Below, piece by piece: positions 1-10,458 of a stretch of DNA of 64,000 nt. The DNA lies in the NCBI GenBank assembly GCA_002778195.1, contig PCDI01000001.1, forward strand, positions 4,985,869 through 5,049,868. Reading direction: 5' to 3'. Each line of letters starts with the position of its first letter. Position 1 is the first letter of the stretch. The position numbers were made by a program, and so were the translations under genes. Below the pieces are notes generated by a model that was given only the letters and a program-made list of their open reading frames with translations, did no database searches and was not told where the DNA came from. This stretch comes from Raffaelea ambrosiae (lineage: Eukaryota > Ascomycota > Sordariomycetes > Ophiostomatales > Ophiostomataceae).

Positions 1-4
1 CAAA

Positions 5-979
5 ATGGCCGAACATCGCGTCCGCAAGCTTCCCACTTTGCGGCCCACGCCATGGCAGACATTTCGCCGCCATCCCGCTGCCTTTCTGGCTCGCTGGCTG
101 TACGGCAAGAGGCCCCAGCGCTCTCTGCTGCCTCCCTCTTCGGCGGCGTCGTCATCGTCCCCCGTCACTGTCGTCTGCCTGTCCGACACCCACTGCACAA
201 CGCCTGCCGTGCCCGAAGGCGACATTCTGCTCCACGCCGGCGACCTCTCGGCGCGCGGCTCGTTTGCCGAGATCCAGGCCCAGCTGGACTGGCTCAACAC
301 CCTGCCACACCCCCACAAAGTGGTCATTGCCGGAAACCACGACCTTCTCCTCGACCCAGACTTCACGCATCGCTTCCCCGACCGCATGCCCGACAACTCG
401 GGCGGAGAGGGCACCTCGCGCGCCGACCTGGACTGGGGCGACCTCGTCTACCTGAACAACACGTCGACTGCCCTGTCGCTGGGAGCTGGCCGCAAACTCA
501 CCGTCTACGGCTCGCCTTGGACGGAGCAGCTGGGGAACTGGGCCTTTCAGTACCCGCCTGTGCGCCGGGTCTGGCCAGACAGCATCCCAGACGGCACGGA
601 CATTGTGCTGACCCATGGGCCGCCCAAGGGCCATCTCGACATGGGCGGCAAAGGCTGTCCGCAGCTTCTGCGCGAAGTGCGCCGGGTCAAGCCCCAACTG
701 GTCGTTTTCGGCCACATCCACGACGGCCATGGGCGGGAGGACCTGGTCTACGATGGCCTGGACGCTGGCTACGACGGAGTCATGGCAGGGGACCGCGGTC
801 TGGTGGCCGTCGTGGCCGTCGTGGCCATGGCATGGTGTCTGGTCTGGAGCAAACTTCGAGAGGCCCTGTGTCCGCGCTGTCTCACAAAGGGCACCCGGCT
901 TGTCAATGCTGCTGTGCTGGCCGGTCTTGCAGGAGAGAACGAGCAAAAAAGGCACGAGATGATCGTGGTGGAGCTGTGA
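5..979 (+). CDS. Calcineurin-like metallophosphoesterase (MPPED type)
   Basis: This 324-residue protein is a dinuclear-metal phosphoesterase. The metal ligand motifs appear in the canonical order: SDTH (D61, H63), HAGDL (D80), AGNHD (N111-H112), THGPPKGHLD and GHIH. The short distances between motifs and the THGPP variant resemble the small MPPED1/Ser-Thr-phosphatase-like fungal proteins rather than true calcineurin. After the last motif lies a hydrophobic stretch (about residues 267-282) followed by a basic, Cys-containing tail, which could be a membrane anchor. No intron is needed. The ATG at position 5 is the first one in the window, so a longer upstream exon cannot be excluded. The substrate is not predictable from the sequence. 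It is convergent with the permease gene, about 235 bases away. The family call is firm. Confidence 0.85.
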   Translation: MAEHRVRKLPTLRPTPWQTFRRHPAAFLARWLYGKRPQRSLLPPSSAASSSSPVTVVCLSDTHCTTPAVPEGDILLHAGDLSARGSFAEIQAQLDWLNTLPHPHKVVIAGNHDLLLDPDFTHRFPDRMPDNSGGEGTSRADLDWGDLVYLNNTSTALSLGAGRKLTVYGSPWTEQLGNWAFQYPPVRRVWPDSIPDGTDIVLTHGPPKGHLDMGGKGCPQLLREVRRVKPQLVVFGHIHDGHGREDLVYDGLDAGYDGVMAGDRGLVAVVAVVAMAWCLVWSKLREALCPRCLTKGTRLVNAAVLAGLAGENEQKRHEMIVVEL

Positions 980-1214
980 AAGAGGACATAGGGACACCTC
1001 AAAACTTTTGTCAACCGGTGGAATGGCTGTGATGCAACGTGTTCTTCGTACCCACGATCTGGAGAAACAAAGAAACGATCCTTGTGAGTAGGTTGCGTGT
1101 CTTATTCGTCTATTGTATGTGAAACTCTATCAGAAAGTGTCCGCCCAACCTCTACGATTTGGACGTCCCGCTCCTTTTGCTACAGCCAGCAAATGATATT
1201 CGCCCCTTCTCTGT

Positions 1215-3072
1215 TCAGACCCGTCCATCCACCACCTCGGCCACGTTGGCCGTCAACATGGCCTTGCGCGGATCGTGCACGCCGTCGTTGATGGTCTCCT
1301 GGCCGTCGATGGTGACAATGTCCCCGTAGATGGCCTCCGGGATGAGCGTCCCGTACGGGGGGAACACCTTGCTCAGCACCAGATACGTCATAAAGGACGA
1401 CGTGAAGCCGTACAGGTAAAAGATGTCGTAGACATACTGGGCGCCGCCAATCTGGAGCGTCGGGTTGACCGCCGCCGCCAGCCCGGGCAGGTTGGGCACG
1501 CAGCCGACGAGCAGGGCCACGGCGGCGCGCCAGTTTGTGCCCCAGGCGTTGCCGTAGCTGTAGCGCGCATGCTTGCGGTACAGCGCGGGCACGTCGATGC
1601 GGCGGCGCTTGACGACCCAGAAGTCGCAGCCGAGGATGGCGGCGATGGGCGCCAGAAAGATGCCGAGGGCGCCCATGAAGCTGAGCAGCGACGCGGCCGA
1701 GCTGATGATCTTCCAGGGCACCATGATCCAGCCCGCGGTGACCGTCGTGAGGATGACGCCGCGGCGGATGTTCAGGTACCGGGGGCACAGGCTGGTCATG
1801 TCGTTGGCGCACGAGATCACGTTGGCCGACAGGTTGGTGCCGATCTGGGCGACGATCCAGGCGAGGCCGACAAAGAACGCGGCCGCCCGGCCGCCGGGGC
1901 CGTCCCAGCGGCTGGCCAGGGCCAGCGGGTCCCAGATGTACTCGCCGTAGACGACCTTGGCGCACGAGGTGCCGATGATGCCAAAGACGCCGAGCAGCGT
2001 GCTCAGGGCGGGCACGAAGACGGTCTGCCAGTAGACGGCGCGCGGCTCGTCGAGGTAGCGCGCAAAGTCGGCGACGTTGGTGGCCATGGTGGCCCAGCTG
2101 CCGGTCATGGAGCTCATGGACGACAGGATGAGCCAGGCGCGCGTGGCGCCCGTCACGGTCGGGTGCTGGTCCCAGATGTCGCCGGTGCCGCTGGCGAGGC
2201 GGCTCATGCCGATGACGGTGCCGGCGCCGGCAGCCAGGACGATGACGGCCTTGGCCACGAAGAACCACTTGAGCTTGTGGGGCGGCGTGAGCAGGATGGG
2301 GAACTGGACGGACCAGAACAGAAAGTGCGAGACCATCTGCTGGGTGGTGATGCCGGCCGACGCGGGGAGGTGGTTGGGGATGGTGAGGTAGGCCGGCCAG
2401 ATGGCGCGGATGACCTGGGTCATGGCCGTCGAGCCGGTGTATGTCTGGATGGCTGTTGCGCTTGCGTGTTAGACGGAAGAACGAAGCAGCTCCTGACGGA
2501 GACAGGAGCCCGGGATGCAGAAGCTGGAGCTGTAGCAGAAGCAGGACCCAGGGGCAGCAAGGGCGTACCGTGCCAGAACAAGGCTGTGACCATGCGGATC
2601 ACAATGGCAAACCGGCTGAACAGAAAGCCAAAGCCCGACCGCGCCACCACCGGAAACGGGACATGCAGCTCGGCGCCGGCCGCACCGTTGAGACAGAGAG
2701 GGATGGTGACCGTGAACGTGCCCAGGACCAGGCAGTACACCGCTTCGCGCCTAACGTTGTGTGAGTAGGAAGTCGAGCCTGGAACGCAAAAAAAAACAAA
2801 AACAAACGGGACACCCACCAGGTCAGACCAACGGCAATGATGGCAGAGGCACCGCTCCAGCTCTGTGCCGAGAGAACGTCACTGACCCAGAAACCGAGCA
2901 TGGTCCAGGACGTCCACGTCCGGTGCTCCAGGGGCGTCACGTCCGAGTCGCGATTGCTCCACGAGTTCTCGTCGGCAAAGGTCATGGGCTGCTTCTCCAG
3001 GACCCATCCCTCCTTGGTCGTCATGGACCGGAGGGTTTCCTTGGCCCTGTGGGCACGCGATCTCAATTCCAT
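1215..3072 (-). CDS. NCS1-family nucleobase/allantoin-type permease
   Basis: The model is complement(join(1215..2452, 2569..2750, 2819..3072)), 557 residues. Introns start GTGGGT and GTACGC and end with CTAAC-type branch plus TTAG/ACAG acceptors; phases close exactly. The N-terminal exon carries the NCS1 signature around SWTMLGFWVSDVLSAQSWS and the third exon the FWHAIQTYTGSTAM segment that follows in Fur4/Dal4-type carriers. Multiple hydrophobic helices follow, including a GTNLSANVISCANDMTSLCP helix typical of the family (eukaryotic Fur branch), which imports uracil, uridine, allantoin, hydantoins or related ureides with protons across the plasma membrane. It is divergent to the fused hydrolase gene, sharing a 1.3-kb intergenic region, which suggests it imports that enzyme's substrate. 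The exact substrate is inference. Confidence 0.88.
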
Positions 3073-4398
3073 GACGATGCTTGGGGTTTTATGGCCGAAG
3101 GTCCTGGATTGAGGTGGAATGAAACAAGAGCACAACGGGACAGATAAAAAAAGGGAAATGTCTCCTCTTAATAAACACACGAGACGGGTCGGGACTGATC
3201 AATGGCGGATGGCATGGCTTGTCCGACTGGATATCTCATCTTTTCAAGACACCCGACTCGGCAAGAGATACAAGAGATACACGGCATCCGTGACCAGAAA
3301 TGCAACTGCTTTGTATATCCGAAACACAAAAAAACAAAAAAAAACACGGAGACGGGTGGTATCAGGTACAAGATGGGCGGTTTTTCAGCCCAGCCCGGCA
3401 TCCTGATAGGGCCGACGGTGGCCAGGATGACAGCAGCCGGCGGAGACGAACACTATCCACAGCACTTTATTTGGACTACCGCCGCCGGCACCTAGCAGCG
3501 GCAGGGGTGTTTTGCAGATCTTCCATGCGGACACCAGTGGCTTTCTTATCTTCCAGGTAGCATCAGTCCACTGACCAATTGGAACGATGGGGCAATGAAC
3601 CAACTCGGTGGATCTGACGGAAGGATGTCCTGGGAAGTCGGCAAGCAACGACGTGATCGAGTCGAACCCGCGCATCCACATGTACTTCACAGAGATGAGG
3701 CGCGGATACTGTGGTCGTTGTGATATGTCTGTGACGTTCCTGGGCTCTGGGCTGAGGTACAGCTTTCAAGACGCAAACGGAGGAGCTGCATGACTCGCTC
3801 ATTGTGTATTATGCTTCTCCAGCCAATTCGGAAACGTGTCTGCAGTGAACAGGCGCCTCCCGGTATTCCAAGACCTTGATTTCGGTGCTGGTTGTGATCC
3901 TTCACACTGCGGAGAACTGCGCAACAAGCGATCAATTCCTGGCCAGAGACCACATCAGAAACGAGAGGACAGTTTTGCTCTCGGGAAAACACACAATCAC
4001 ACCAGACATGCTTGCACAGCAAAGACCACTGCGAGGCCCAAATCGGCAACATTTCTTCTGTAGATACACTGGATCGTGGCCTCGACCGGGCTGATAAGCC
4101 ATTTTAGCGGCCTCCCCCCCGCCTGCCGGCGGCGCGAATTAGAGCATTTTACTGATGGATCTTGCCGTCGGGCAGGCTTGGCTGTGGGGAAGACACCGCA
4201 AGAACAGACGACGAGGAAATCAAACCGCCAACCAGACGGACGATTGCAGGCCCTGCCGGACACGCTTTCGCCTGTTACTGGTCCAACCCATGCTGGAAAG
4301 GTGTGTCGGACGCCCTGATATTGCATGGTGTCCCACCCCCCCTTGCCAGGAGTTGCGATCAAGATGCACCGAAATCGCAACCATCGACCCATCATCCC
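3073..4398. promoter_or_regulatory. Divergent intergenic region between permease and fused hydrolase
   Basis: About 1.3 kb separates the two divergent start codons. It contains two matches to HGATAR, the binding consensus of the fungal nitrogen regulator AreA/NIT2: TGATAG at 3404-3409 and TGATAA at 4092-4097. Short ORFs here have no family resemblance. The region also holds A-rich runs near 3330-3345 and a C8 run near 4117. Its role as a shared nitrogen-responsive promoter is inferred from the neighbours. Confidence 0.45.
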
Positions 4399-6726
4399 AT
4401 GGCCCTTGCCTTGCAAAGCGAGCTGCCCTCCACCATGGACGAGCCGTCGCTGACCTTCGCCGCGGCCAAGCCGTATGCCTTTGTGGCGCCTCTCCGCCGC
4501 ACGGCCCTGCTTCTCATCGATCTTCAGCGCGACTTCCTCGACCCCAACGGCTTCGGCGCCATCCAGTGCGGCAACCCGGACGTCTTTGCCGGCGTGCGGT
4601 CGTGGGTCGTGCCCGGTGCCCAGGCCGCGCTGACGGCTGCCCGCCGTCTGGGGCTGGCCGTCGTCCACACCCGGGAGGGCCACCGGCCCGACCTGGCCGA
4701 CCTGAGCGCCGCCAAACGCGACCGCCAGCGGGATGCGCCGCAGGGACACCACACCCTCGGCATCGGCGAGGCGGGCCCCATGGGCCCGCTGCTGGTGCGC
4801 GGCGCCTACGGCCACGACCTGGTGGACGAGCTCCGGCCGGTGGCCGGCGAGGTGGTCATCGACAAGCCGGGCAAGGGCGCGTTTTGGGACACGGACCTGC
4901 ACCGCGTTCTGGTGGCCCGCGGCATCACCCACCTGCTCGTCGGCGGCGTGACCACCGAGTGCTGCGTGACGACGACCGCCCGCGAGGCCGCCGACCGCGG
5001 CTTCCAGTGCTGCCTCCTGACGGACTGCACCGGCGGCTTTGACGGGTCCTTTGTCGACGTGTCGCTGGCCATGGTGGCCGCGTACGACGGGCTGTTTGGC
5101 TTCACCGCCCCGAGCGCGCCGCTGGTGGAGGCCGCTTTGACCATCCCCTCCATCGTCGCGGCCTCGTCTGCCTGGACACCGCCAGGGACGCCGCCTCGTG
5201 ACACGACGACGACGAGGACCACCGCGTGGGACGGATCGCTGGACATGGACACGCTGGCGACGCTCTACCGACAGCACACCCTGCAGCCCGAAGACGTGGT
5301 GCGCGCCCTGTACACCAAGATCGAGGCCTACGAACAGACGAACCCACACGTCTGGATCCACCTGCGGCCGCGCGACGACGTCCTCCGCGATGCCCGCCAG
5401 CTGGCCGCCACGTATGCGCCGGCGCGCCCAGGCTCCTCCGCGTCTCCGCCCGCCTGGCCGCCCCTCTACGGCCTCCCCCTGGCCGTCAAGGACAACTTTG
5501 ACGTCGCCGGCCTGCCCACGACGGCCGCCTGCCCGGCCTACGCCTACACCCCGGCGGCCACGGCGCCCGTCGTGGCCGCCCTGCTGGCCGCCGGCGCCCT
5601 CCTCGTCGGCAAGACCAACATGGACCAGCTGGCCACCGGCCTGAGCGGCTGCCGCTCCCCGTACGGCACCGCCCACAGCGTGTACTCGACGGCCGACGAC
5701 CGGTACATTGCCGGCGGCTCGTCGTCGGGGTCCGCCGTCGCCGTCGCCGCCGGCCTGGTCACCCTGGCGCTGGGCACCGACACGGCCGGCAGCGGCCGCG
5801 TCCCGGCCGCGCTCAACGGCATCGTGGGCTACAAGCCGACCCGGGGCACGCTGTCGGGGCGCGGGATCGTGCCCGCCTGCGCCAGCCTGGACACGGCGTC
5901 CGTCCTGGCGGGCTGCGTCGCGGACGCCCGGCGCGCGTGGTGCGTGATGGACGCGCCCGACCCGCAGGACGCGTTCGCCCGGGACCCGGCCGTGTGGCCG
6001 CGGCCGCTGGTGGACTACCGGGGGCTGCGGCGGGCCGGCTTCCGCGCGGCGGTGCCGCCGCGGGCGGTGCTCACCCAGGCGTGCACGGCGGCGTACGTGG
6101 CCGCCTTTGACGCCGCGCTCCACACCCTCCGGGCGATCGGCGGGACGGTGACGGAGCTGGGCGCGCCGGACTGGGCGCCGTTCCAGACCGCCACGGACCT
6201 GCTGTACAGCGGCGCCCTGGTGCACGAGCGCATCGCCAGCATCGGCCCGGCCTTTGTGCGGGGACACCTGGACACGCTGCACCCGACGACGCAGGCGCTG
6301 TTCCGGGCGGCCATCGACCGCGGCACCCAGCCGTGGGACGTGTTTGCTGACCTGCACACCCAGCGGGCGGCGACGCGGCAGGCGGCACGGCTGCTGTCGC
6401 GGAAGGGCGGCGTGGGACGGCCAGGAGGAGGGGGAGAAGCAGAAACCAAAGGGGTGGACGTGCTGGTTCTTCCCACGGTGCCGCGCCATCCGACGGTGGC
6501 CGCGATGGAGGCCGACCCGATCGGGCTGAACGCGCAGATGGGCGTGTTTACGCACTTTGGCAACGTGCTGGACCTGTGTGCGATGAGTGTGCCGGCCGGG
6601 GTGGCCGGCGACGGACGGCCGTTTGGGCTGAGCCTGGTGTGTGCGCAGGGCCAGGACGGGTACCTGTTTGATCTGGCCCGGGAGTGGGAGCAGGCCGTGC
6701 AGGCCCGGGGGGCAGGGGCTGCCTAA
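4399..6726 (+). CDS. Isochorismatase-like hydrolase fused to allophanate-hydrolase-type amidase
   Basis: This is a 775-residue bifunctional protein without introns. Residues about 33-235 form an isochorismatase-superfamily cysteine hydrolase with its triad: D41 in LLIDLQRDF, K156 in IDKPGKGAF, and C189 in GGVTTECCV. Residues about 280-770 form an amidase-signature domain with K364 (AVKDNFDV), cis-Ser S442 (GGSSSGS) and nucleophile S465 (DTAGSGR). The late segment ADPIGLNAQMGVFTHFGNVL is close to what I recall of allophanate hydrolase (AtzF/Dur1 amidase half). The chain stops right after the amidase fold, so the C-terminal domain of AtzF is absent. A Pro/Thr-rich linker (about 255-278) joins the domains. 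Biuret hydrolase is an isochorismatase-type enzyme that makes allophanate, so a biuret-to-allophanate relay is the simplest reading. Ureidoacrylate hydrolase (RutB-like) is an alternative for domain 1. A second in-frame ATG at 4435 is also possible as the start. Confidence 0.9.
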   Translation: MALALQSELPSTMDEPSLTFAAAKPYAFVAPLRRTALLLIDLQRDFLDPNGFGAIQCGNPDVFAGVRSWVVPGAQAALTAARRLGLAVVHTREGHRPDLADLSAAKRDRQRDAPQGHHTLGIGEAGPMGPLLVRGAYGHDLVDELRPVAGEVVIDKPGKGAFWDTDLHRVLVARGITHLLVGGVTTECCVTTTAREAADRGFQCCLLTDCTGGFDGSFVDVSLAMVAAYDGLFGFTAPSAPLVEAALTIPSIVAASSAWTPPGTPPRDTTTTRTTAWDGSLDMDTLATLYRQHTLQPEDVVRALYTKIEAYEQTNPHVWIHLRPRDDVLRDARQLAATYAPARPGSSASPPAWPPLYGLPLAVKDNFDVAGLPTTAACPAYAYTPAATAPVVAALLAAGALLVGKTNMDQLATGLSGCRSPYGTAHSVYSTADDRYIAGGSSSGSAVAVAAGLVTLALGTDTAGSGRVPAALNGIVGYKPTRGTLSGRGIVPACASLDTASVLAGCVADARRAWCVMDAPDPQDAFARDPAVWPRPLVDYRGLRRAGFRAAVPPRAVLTQACTAAYVAAFDAALHTLRAIGGTVTELGAPDWAPFQTATDLLYSGALVHERIASIGPAFVRGHLDTLHPTTQALFRAAIDRGTQPWDVFADLHTQRAATRQAARLLSRKGGVGRPGGGGEAETKGVDVLVLPTVPRHPTVAAMEADPIGLNAQMGVFTHFGNVLDLCAMSVPAGVAGDGRPFGLSLVCAQGQDGYLFDLAREWEQAVQARGAGAA

Positions 6727-7332
6727 CGAGCCGCTGGCCGGACGCACGTATTGGGCATGTCCACGGGGAGACGGAAGGTGCGAAGGAAGGTGCAGGAGAC
6801 AAAGGTGCGAAGGAAGGTTTGTAGCATAGAATGTATGGCGTACTGGGCGTACCACGGACCAGGCCGACCAGGCGACGAACAGGAACGTCGTGGACGAGAA
6901 CAAATGCCCAGAATAGGACATGCATGCATTCCCTCTCCCCAAGCCGGAGCAAAGGCACGACGAACAAACTACGATCCTACGAGACACATCCAAGAGAACG
7001 AGGGAAAAGAGAAAAAGAATCAGGATACCAGCAGACGAGGCCCAGCATGTCCACAGATCGGGGGCCGTGCTGACGAAACAGCAGATCCGAAGAAGCCCCT
7101 TTCACAAAAAGAAGAAACAATCATCATCGCGCCAATCTCTCTCCAAAAGTGTGTTCCAACTTTGTCAAATTTCCATATTGCTCATATCCTTCCAGGCGCA
7201 TACCAGGCGCATCCTTCCAGGCGCATACTTCCAGGCGCATACTTCCAGGCGCATACTTCAGGCGCATCCTTCAGACACATATCCTCCCAGGCACATAGTC
7301 CTCCCGGGCCTTGGCCCGTGTTGCCGGGCCCT
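6727..7332. other. Convergent 3' intergenic region
   Basis: This holds the 3' flanks of the fused hydrolase (+) and the Zn2Cys6 regulator (-). Apart from the minisatellite at 7191-7298, I see no gene. Confidence 0.6.
7191..7298. repeat. 14-bp minisatellite in regulator 3' flank
   Basis: About seven to eight imperfect head-to-tail copies of CTTCCAGGCGCATA (some shortened or ending in ATCC) lie just past the stop codon of the minus-strand Zn2Cys6 gene, so they probably fall in its 3' UTR. Confidence 0.85.
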
Positions 7333-8434
7333 TCAAATCCCGTTTCCGTACTCCAAAAAGAACGACTGCGGTGCGCACAAGTCCAGGCCGGCGTGGCCAT
7401 ACTCGGGCGTCGGCGTCGGCGTCGACGTGTTCAGCAGCGCATACAGGGCGTCGTTGTCGGCGTCCATGGCCACGGGCACGCTCGAGAACATCGGGTCGGC
7501 CGACGAGGCCATGCTGACTTTCAGAGCCGCGGACGGCGGCACCTCCATCGGCGACGGCTCCGCATAGCGGAGATCCGGACGCAGATGGTGGACCGGAAGG
7601 TGGGAGGCGGACGACGACGACGACGACGACGACGACGATGCCGCAGCAGCAGCCGACGCAGCCGCGGCTGCGGCTGCGGCTGCATCGGCGGCGGCGGCCG
7701 CCGCCGCCGCTTGTGCGTACAGCCCGGACGGGCCCAGCGCGCGGCCGGGGCTGGCCGTGCCGAGGCTGCTGCTGCCCAGGCTGCCCAGGCTGCCCAGGCT
7801 GCTCAGGCTGCTCAGGCTGCTGCTCATGCTGTTCATGCTGCTGATGCTGCTCATGCTGCTGATGCTGCTGATGCTCGCCCCCTGGGTGCCGCTGCGTCGG
7901 CGTCGGCGCCGCCGCTGCCGGATCATGCGGACAATGGCGGGCCGGCCGCCCGCGGGCCACTGGCGCATGTCAATGTCCTGCAGGTTGTCCTCCATCTCCT
8001 GGAGGGCGGCCGTGACAAAGGCCACGCCCTTGGCGCGCACCTTGAGGCTCCACCGGAACTGCTCCAGCTTCTGGCGGTAGTAGGCCGCCTCCTCGTCGGT
8101 GGCGCTGGTGGCCCACAGCAGGCCGCCGTAGGTGCGGACGTAGGCCAGCAGCTTGGGCGACGCGAACCACCAAAACGCCTGCAGGTGCTCCGGCCGCAGC
8201 GCCTCGACAAAGTGCATCGCGTGCTCGAGGCGGGACCGCGCGGCCTCGCGGCAGAGCGCATGCACGCCGGGGGGCAGGCCGGACGACGAGGCGGCCGACG
8301 ACCGCTGCTTCGGTTGCTGCGGGTGCGGGTGCGGGTGCGGGTGCTGGGGAGGCGACGACGACGACCCGCCGGTCTCGGTGCCGGAATCGGGCTCCGGGTC
8401 TGCTGCGACTGCCTCGTCAGCGCCGTCATCGTCG

Positions 8435-8467
<33 letters not shown>

Positions 8468-10458
8468 TCCTCCTCCACCGGCAGGAGGCGCACGATGAAC
8501 CGGCAGACCATGATCTCGGCGACAAAGTAGGCCAGATGCAGGTAGCCGTTGGAGCACAGCTTGCGGGCGGTGACCTCCTGCATGCGCAGACACGGCGGCA
8601 GGGCGGCGGCCCAGGCCTTGAGCTGGACGGCAATGGGCTTGACCAGGTCGAGGAGGGCCATGACGCCGGAGGAGGGGGTGGTTTTGTCGCTGCCGGCCGG
8701 GCCGCCGGCTGGGTTGCCGGCTGGGCCGCCGGCCCCGTCAAAGAGGGCCTGCTGCAGCCGGGCGGTCTGGTCGTCGGGCCCGCAGCCGTACAGCGTCTCC
8801 AGGGCCTCGGCCATGATGACGGTCAGCTTGGCCAGGTGGATGAAGAGCAGGCGGCCCTTTTCGACCTCGGTGCTGCCGTCCTGGTCGTCCTGGTCGCGCG
8901 CCGTCTCGGGGAAGTCGTCCAGCGCCAGCGGCGGCATGCGCCAGTTGGGTGCCACAATGTGCGACGGCCGCCCGTGCACCAGCGCCGCCCACTTGTCCTG
9001 CATGAAGACCGCCCACGCCAGCCGCCGCCGCAGCCGCCGCTCCCAGTCCGGGATCGCCCACGACGAGCAGTCCACGTGCAGGCCCAGCTCCTCGGCCAGC
9101 GCCACCGCCTGCGACGTCAGCACCCACGCGTTCTCGCCCGCCGGCGACGCGCGCTGCAGCAGCAGCAGGTTGGCCTGCACCGTCGACAGCTTGGGCCGGT
9201 GGATCACGGCCGTCAGCGCGCGCGTGGCCACCTGCAGCAGTTTGTTGGTGTCCGGCTTGCGGGCCGTGCCCCCCCCGGCCGCCACCAGCCCGCCGTACTC
9301 CCACCAGTCCATGGCCAGCAGGTACACCGCCGCCAGCAGCGGCGGCGAGAACTCGGTGTAGCTGCGCGCGTACTTTTCCAAAAAGACGCCCTTGTGCAGG
9401 ATGGGGTAGCTCGGGTGCACCGTCCGGAAGTACAGGTCCACCAGCGCCGGCCCGTGCGGCCGCACCAGGCTCTCGACCGCCTCCATGTCCGCGTCGTCGT
9501 CCGCGCTGAACGGCGTCTGCTGGTCCGCCCGCGCGATGAACGTCGTCGACGCGTTGACGCGCCGGAACTTGGCCCAGTGCGTGTTCTTCGAGTGCCCGTT
9601 GCCGCCCGAGGCCTCGATGATGTCGAGCAGCAGCTCCTCGTGCAGCGACCCGGGGCCGATGTACCGGAAGTGCGTCGTGCGGTGGAGCCCGAGCGTCGAC
9701 TCGAGCAGCGATGCCGTCGAAGGACCCGTAGTTGTCGCCGCCCCCGTCGTCTCCGTAGGGCTGTGGGGCCGTGACGACGTGCGCGCCCCCCCATTCGTGG
9801 TGGCCTTTGGCCTTTTCTGGCTCGTCTGGCCTGTCTGGCCTGATCGTGCGCTGACCGGGCCCGCCTCCTCCTCCTCCACCCGGTCGTCCCGGTCGTCCCG
9901 GTCAGCCCTGTCTGGGCCCTGCTGCGCAGACCCCGCTCCCCCCTCCTGGCCAGCCTCGTCGTTTTCCGCCTGGCCCCCCGCCGCCGCCGCCACGACGATC
10001 GTGCCAGCCATCTTCACCCGCTTGCGCGGAGCACCGTGCGGCGCTGCCCCGGCCACCACCCCATCGCCGTCGCTGCCGCCGGTCTTGTTGTGCCCGGCAC
10101 CCCCCGGCTCCCCCGTGGTCGTCGTGGTCGTCGCCTTGGTGTCCTCCTCGGCGGCTCTGGTTCTCCGCTTTCGCCGCTGGGGCTCGTCCTGGTACGTGCA
10201 CTCGCGGCTGTGGAACGAGCAGAGCACGCACTTGTCCTGGTGGGCTTCCTTGACGCACTTGAGCTTGCGCTTGCGGCAGATGTCGCACGGGCGGTCACCA
10301 CGCGCGGGGCGGCGTCGGGGGCGTCGTGCGGCTTGTTGCTGCTGTTGCGGCGGCGGCTGCTGCGGCTGCTGCTGACCCTGGGTCTCCTCTACTGGCTGGT
10401 TCTGGCTCTGGCTCTGCGGGCCAGCCTCAGGACTCGACGGCCTGGTCGCCGAAGCCAT
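7333..10458 (-). CDS. Zn(II)2Cys6 transcription factor with fungal_trans domain
   Basis: This is one uninterrupted ORF of 1,041 residues. The binuclear zinc cluster is near the N-terminus: C58-x2-C61-x6-C68-x8-C77-x2-C80-x6-C87, preceded by a Gln-rich and then an Arg-rich stretch. The middle region (about residues 330-650) has the helices of the fungal-specific transcription-factor domain, including a DWWEYGG-containing segment and a conserved DFPETARD-like loop. The protein is unusually rich in simple-sequence tracts: poly-Gln at the N-terminus, an Asp run near residue 675, Ser/Met/Leu/Gly repeats near 860-910, then poly-Ala and poly-Ser. It lies next to the fused hydrolase and is the obvious candidate for a pathway-specific regulator, but the target is inference. 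No introns are needed. Confidence 0.9.

Noticed and set aside
1275..2768. 497-residue plus-strand ORF opposite the permease
   Set aside because: It is antisense to the NCS1 gene. Its composition (Asp/Gly/His/Arg-rich without secondary structure cues) is that of a shadow in GC-rich DNA.
3655..3680. Sequence resembling a tRNA T-loop (GTCGAACCCG)
   Set aside because: No matching acceptor stem, D-arm or anticodon arm could be found around it.
3997..6993. 998-residue minus-strand ORF opposite the fused hydrolase
   Set aside because: Long open antisense frame caused by GC-rich codons. No motif, and the sense strand has two complete catalytic sets.
6751..9774. 1,007-residue plus-strand ORF opposite the Zn2Cys6 regulator
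   Set aside because: Antisense shadow; the Arg/Gly/His-rich repeats mirror the Asp/Ala/Ser tracts of the real gene.
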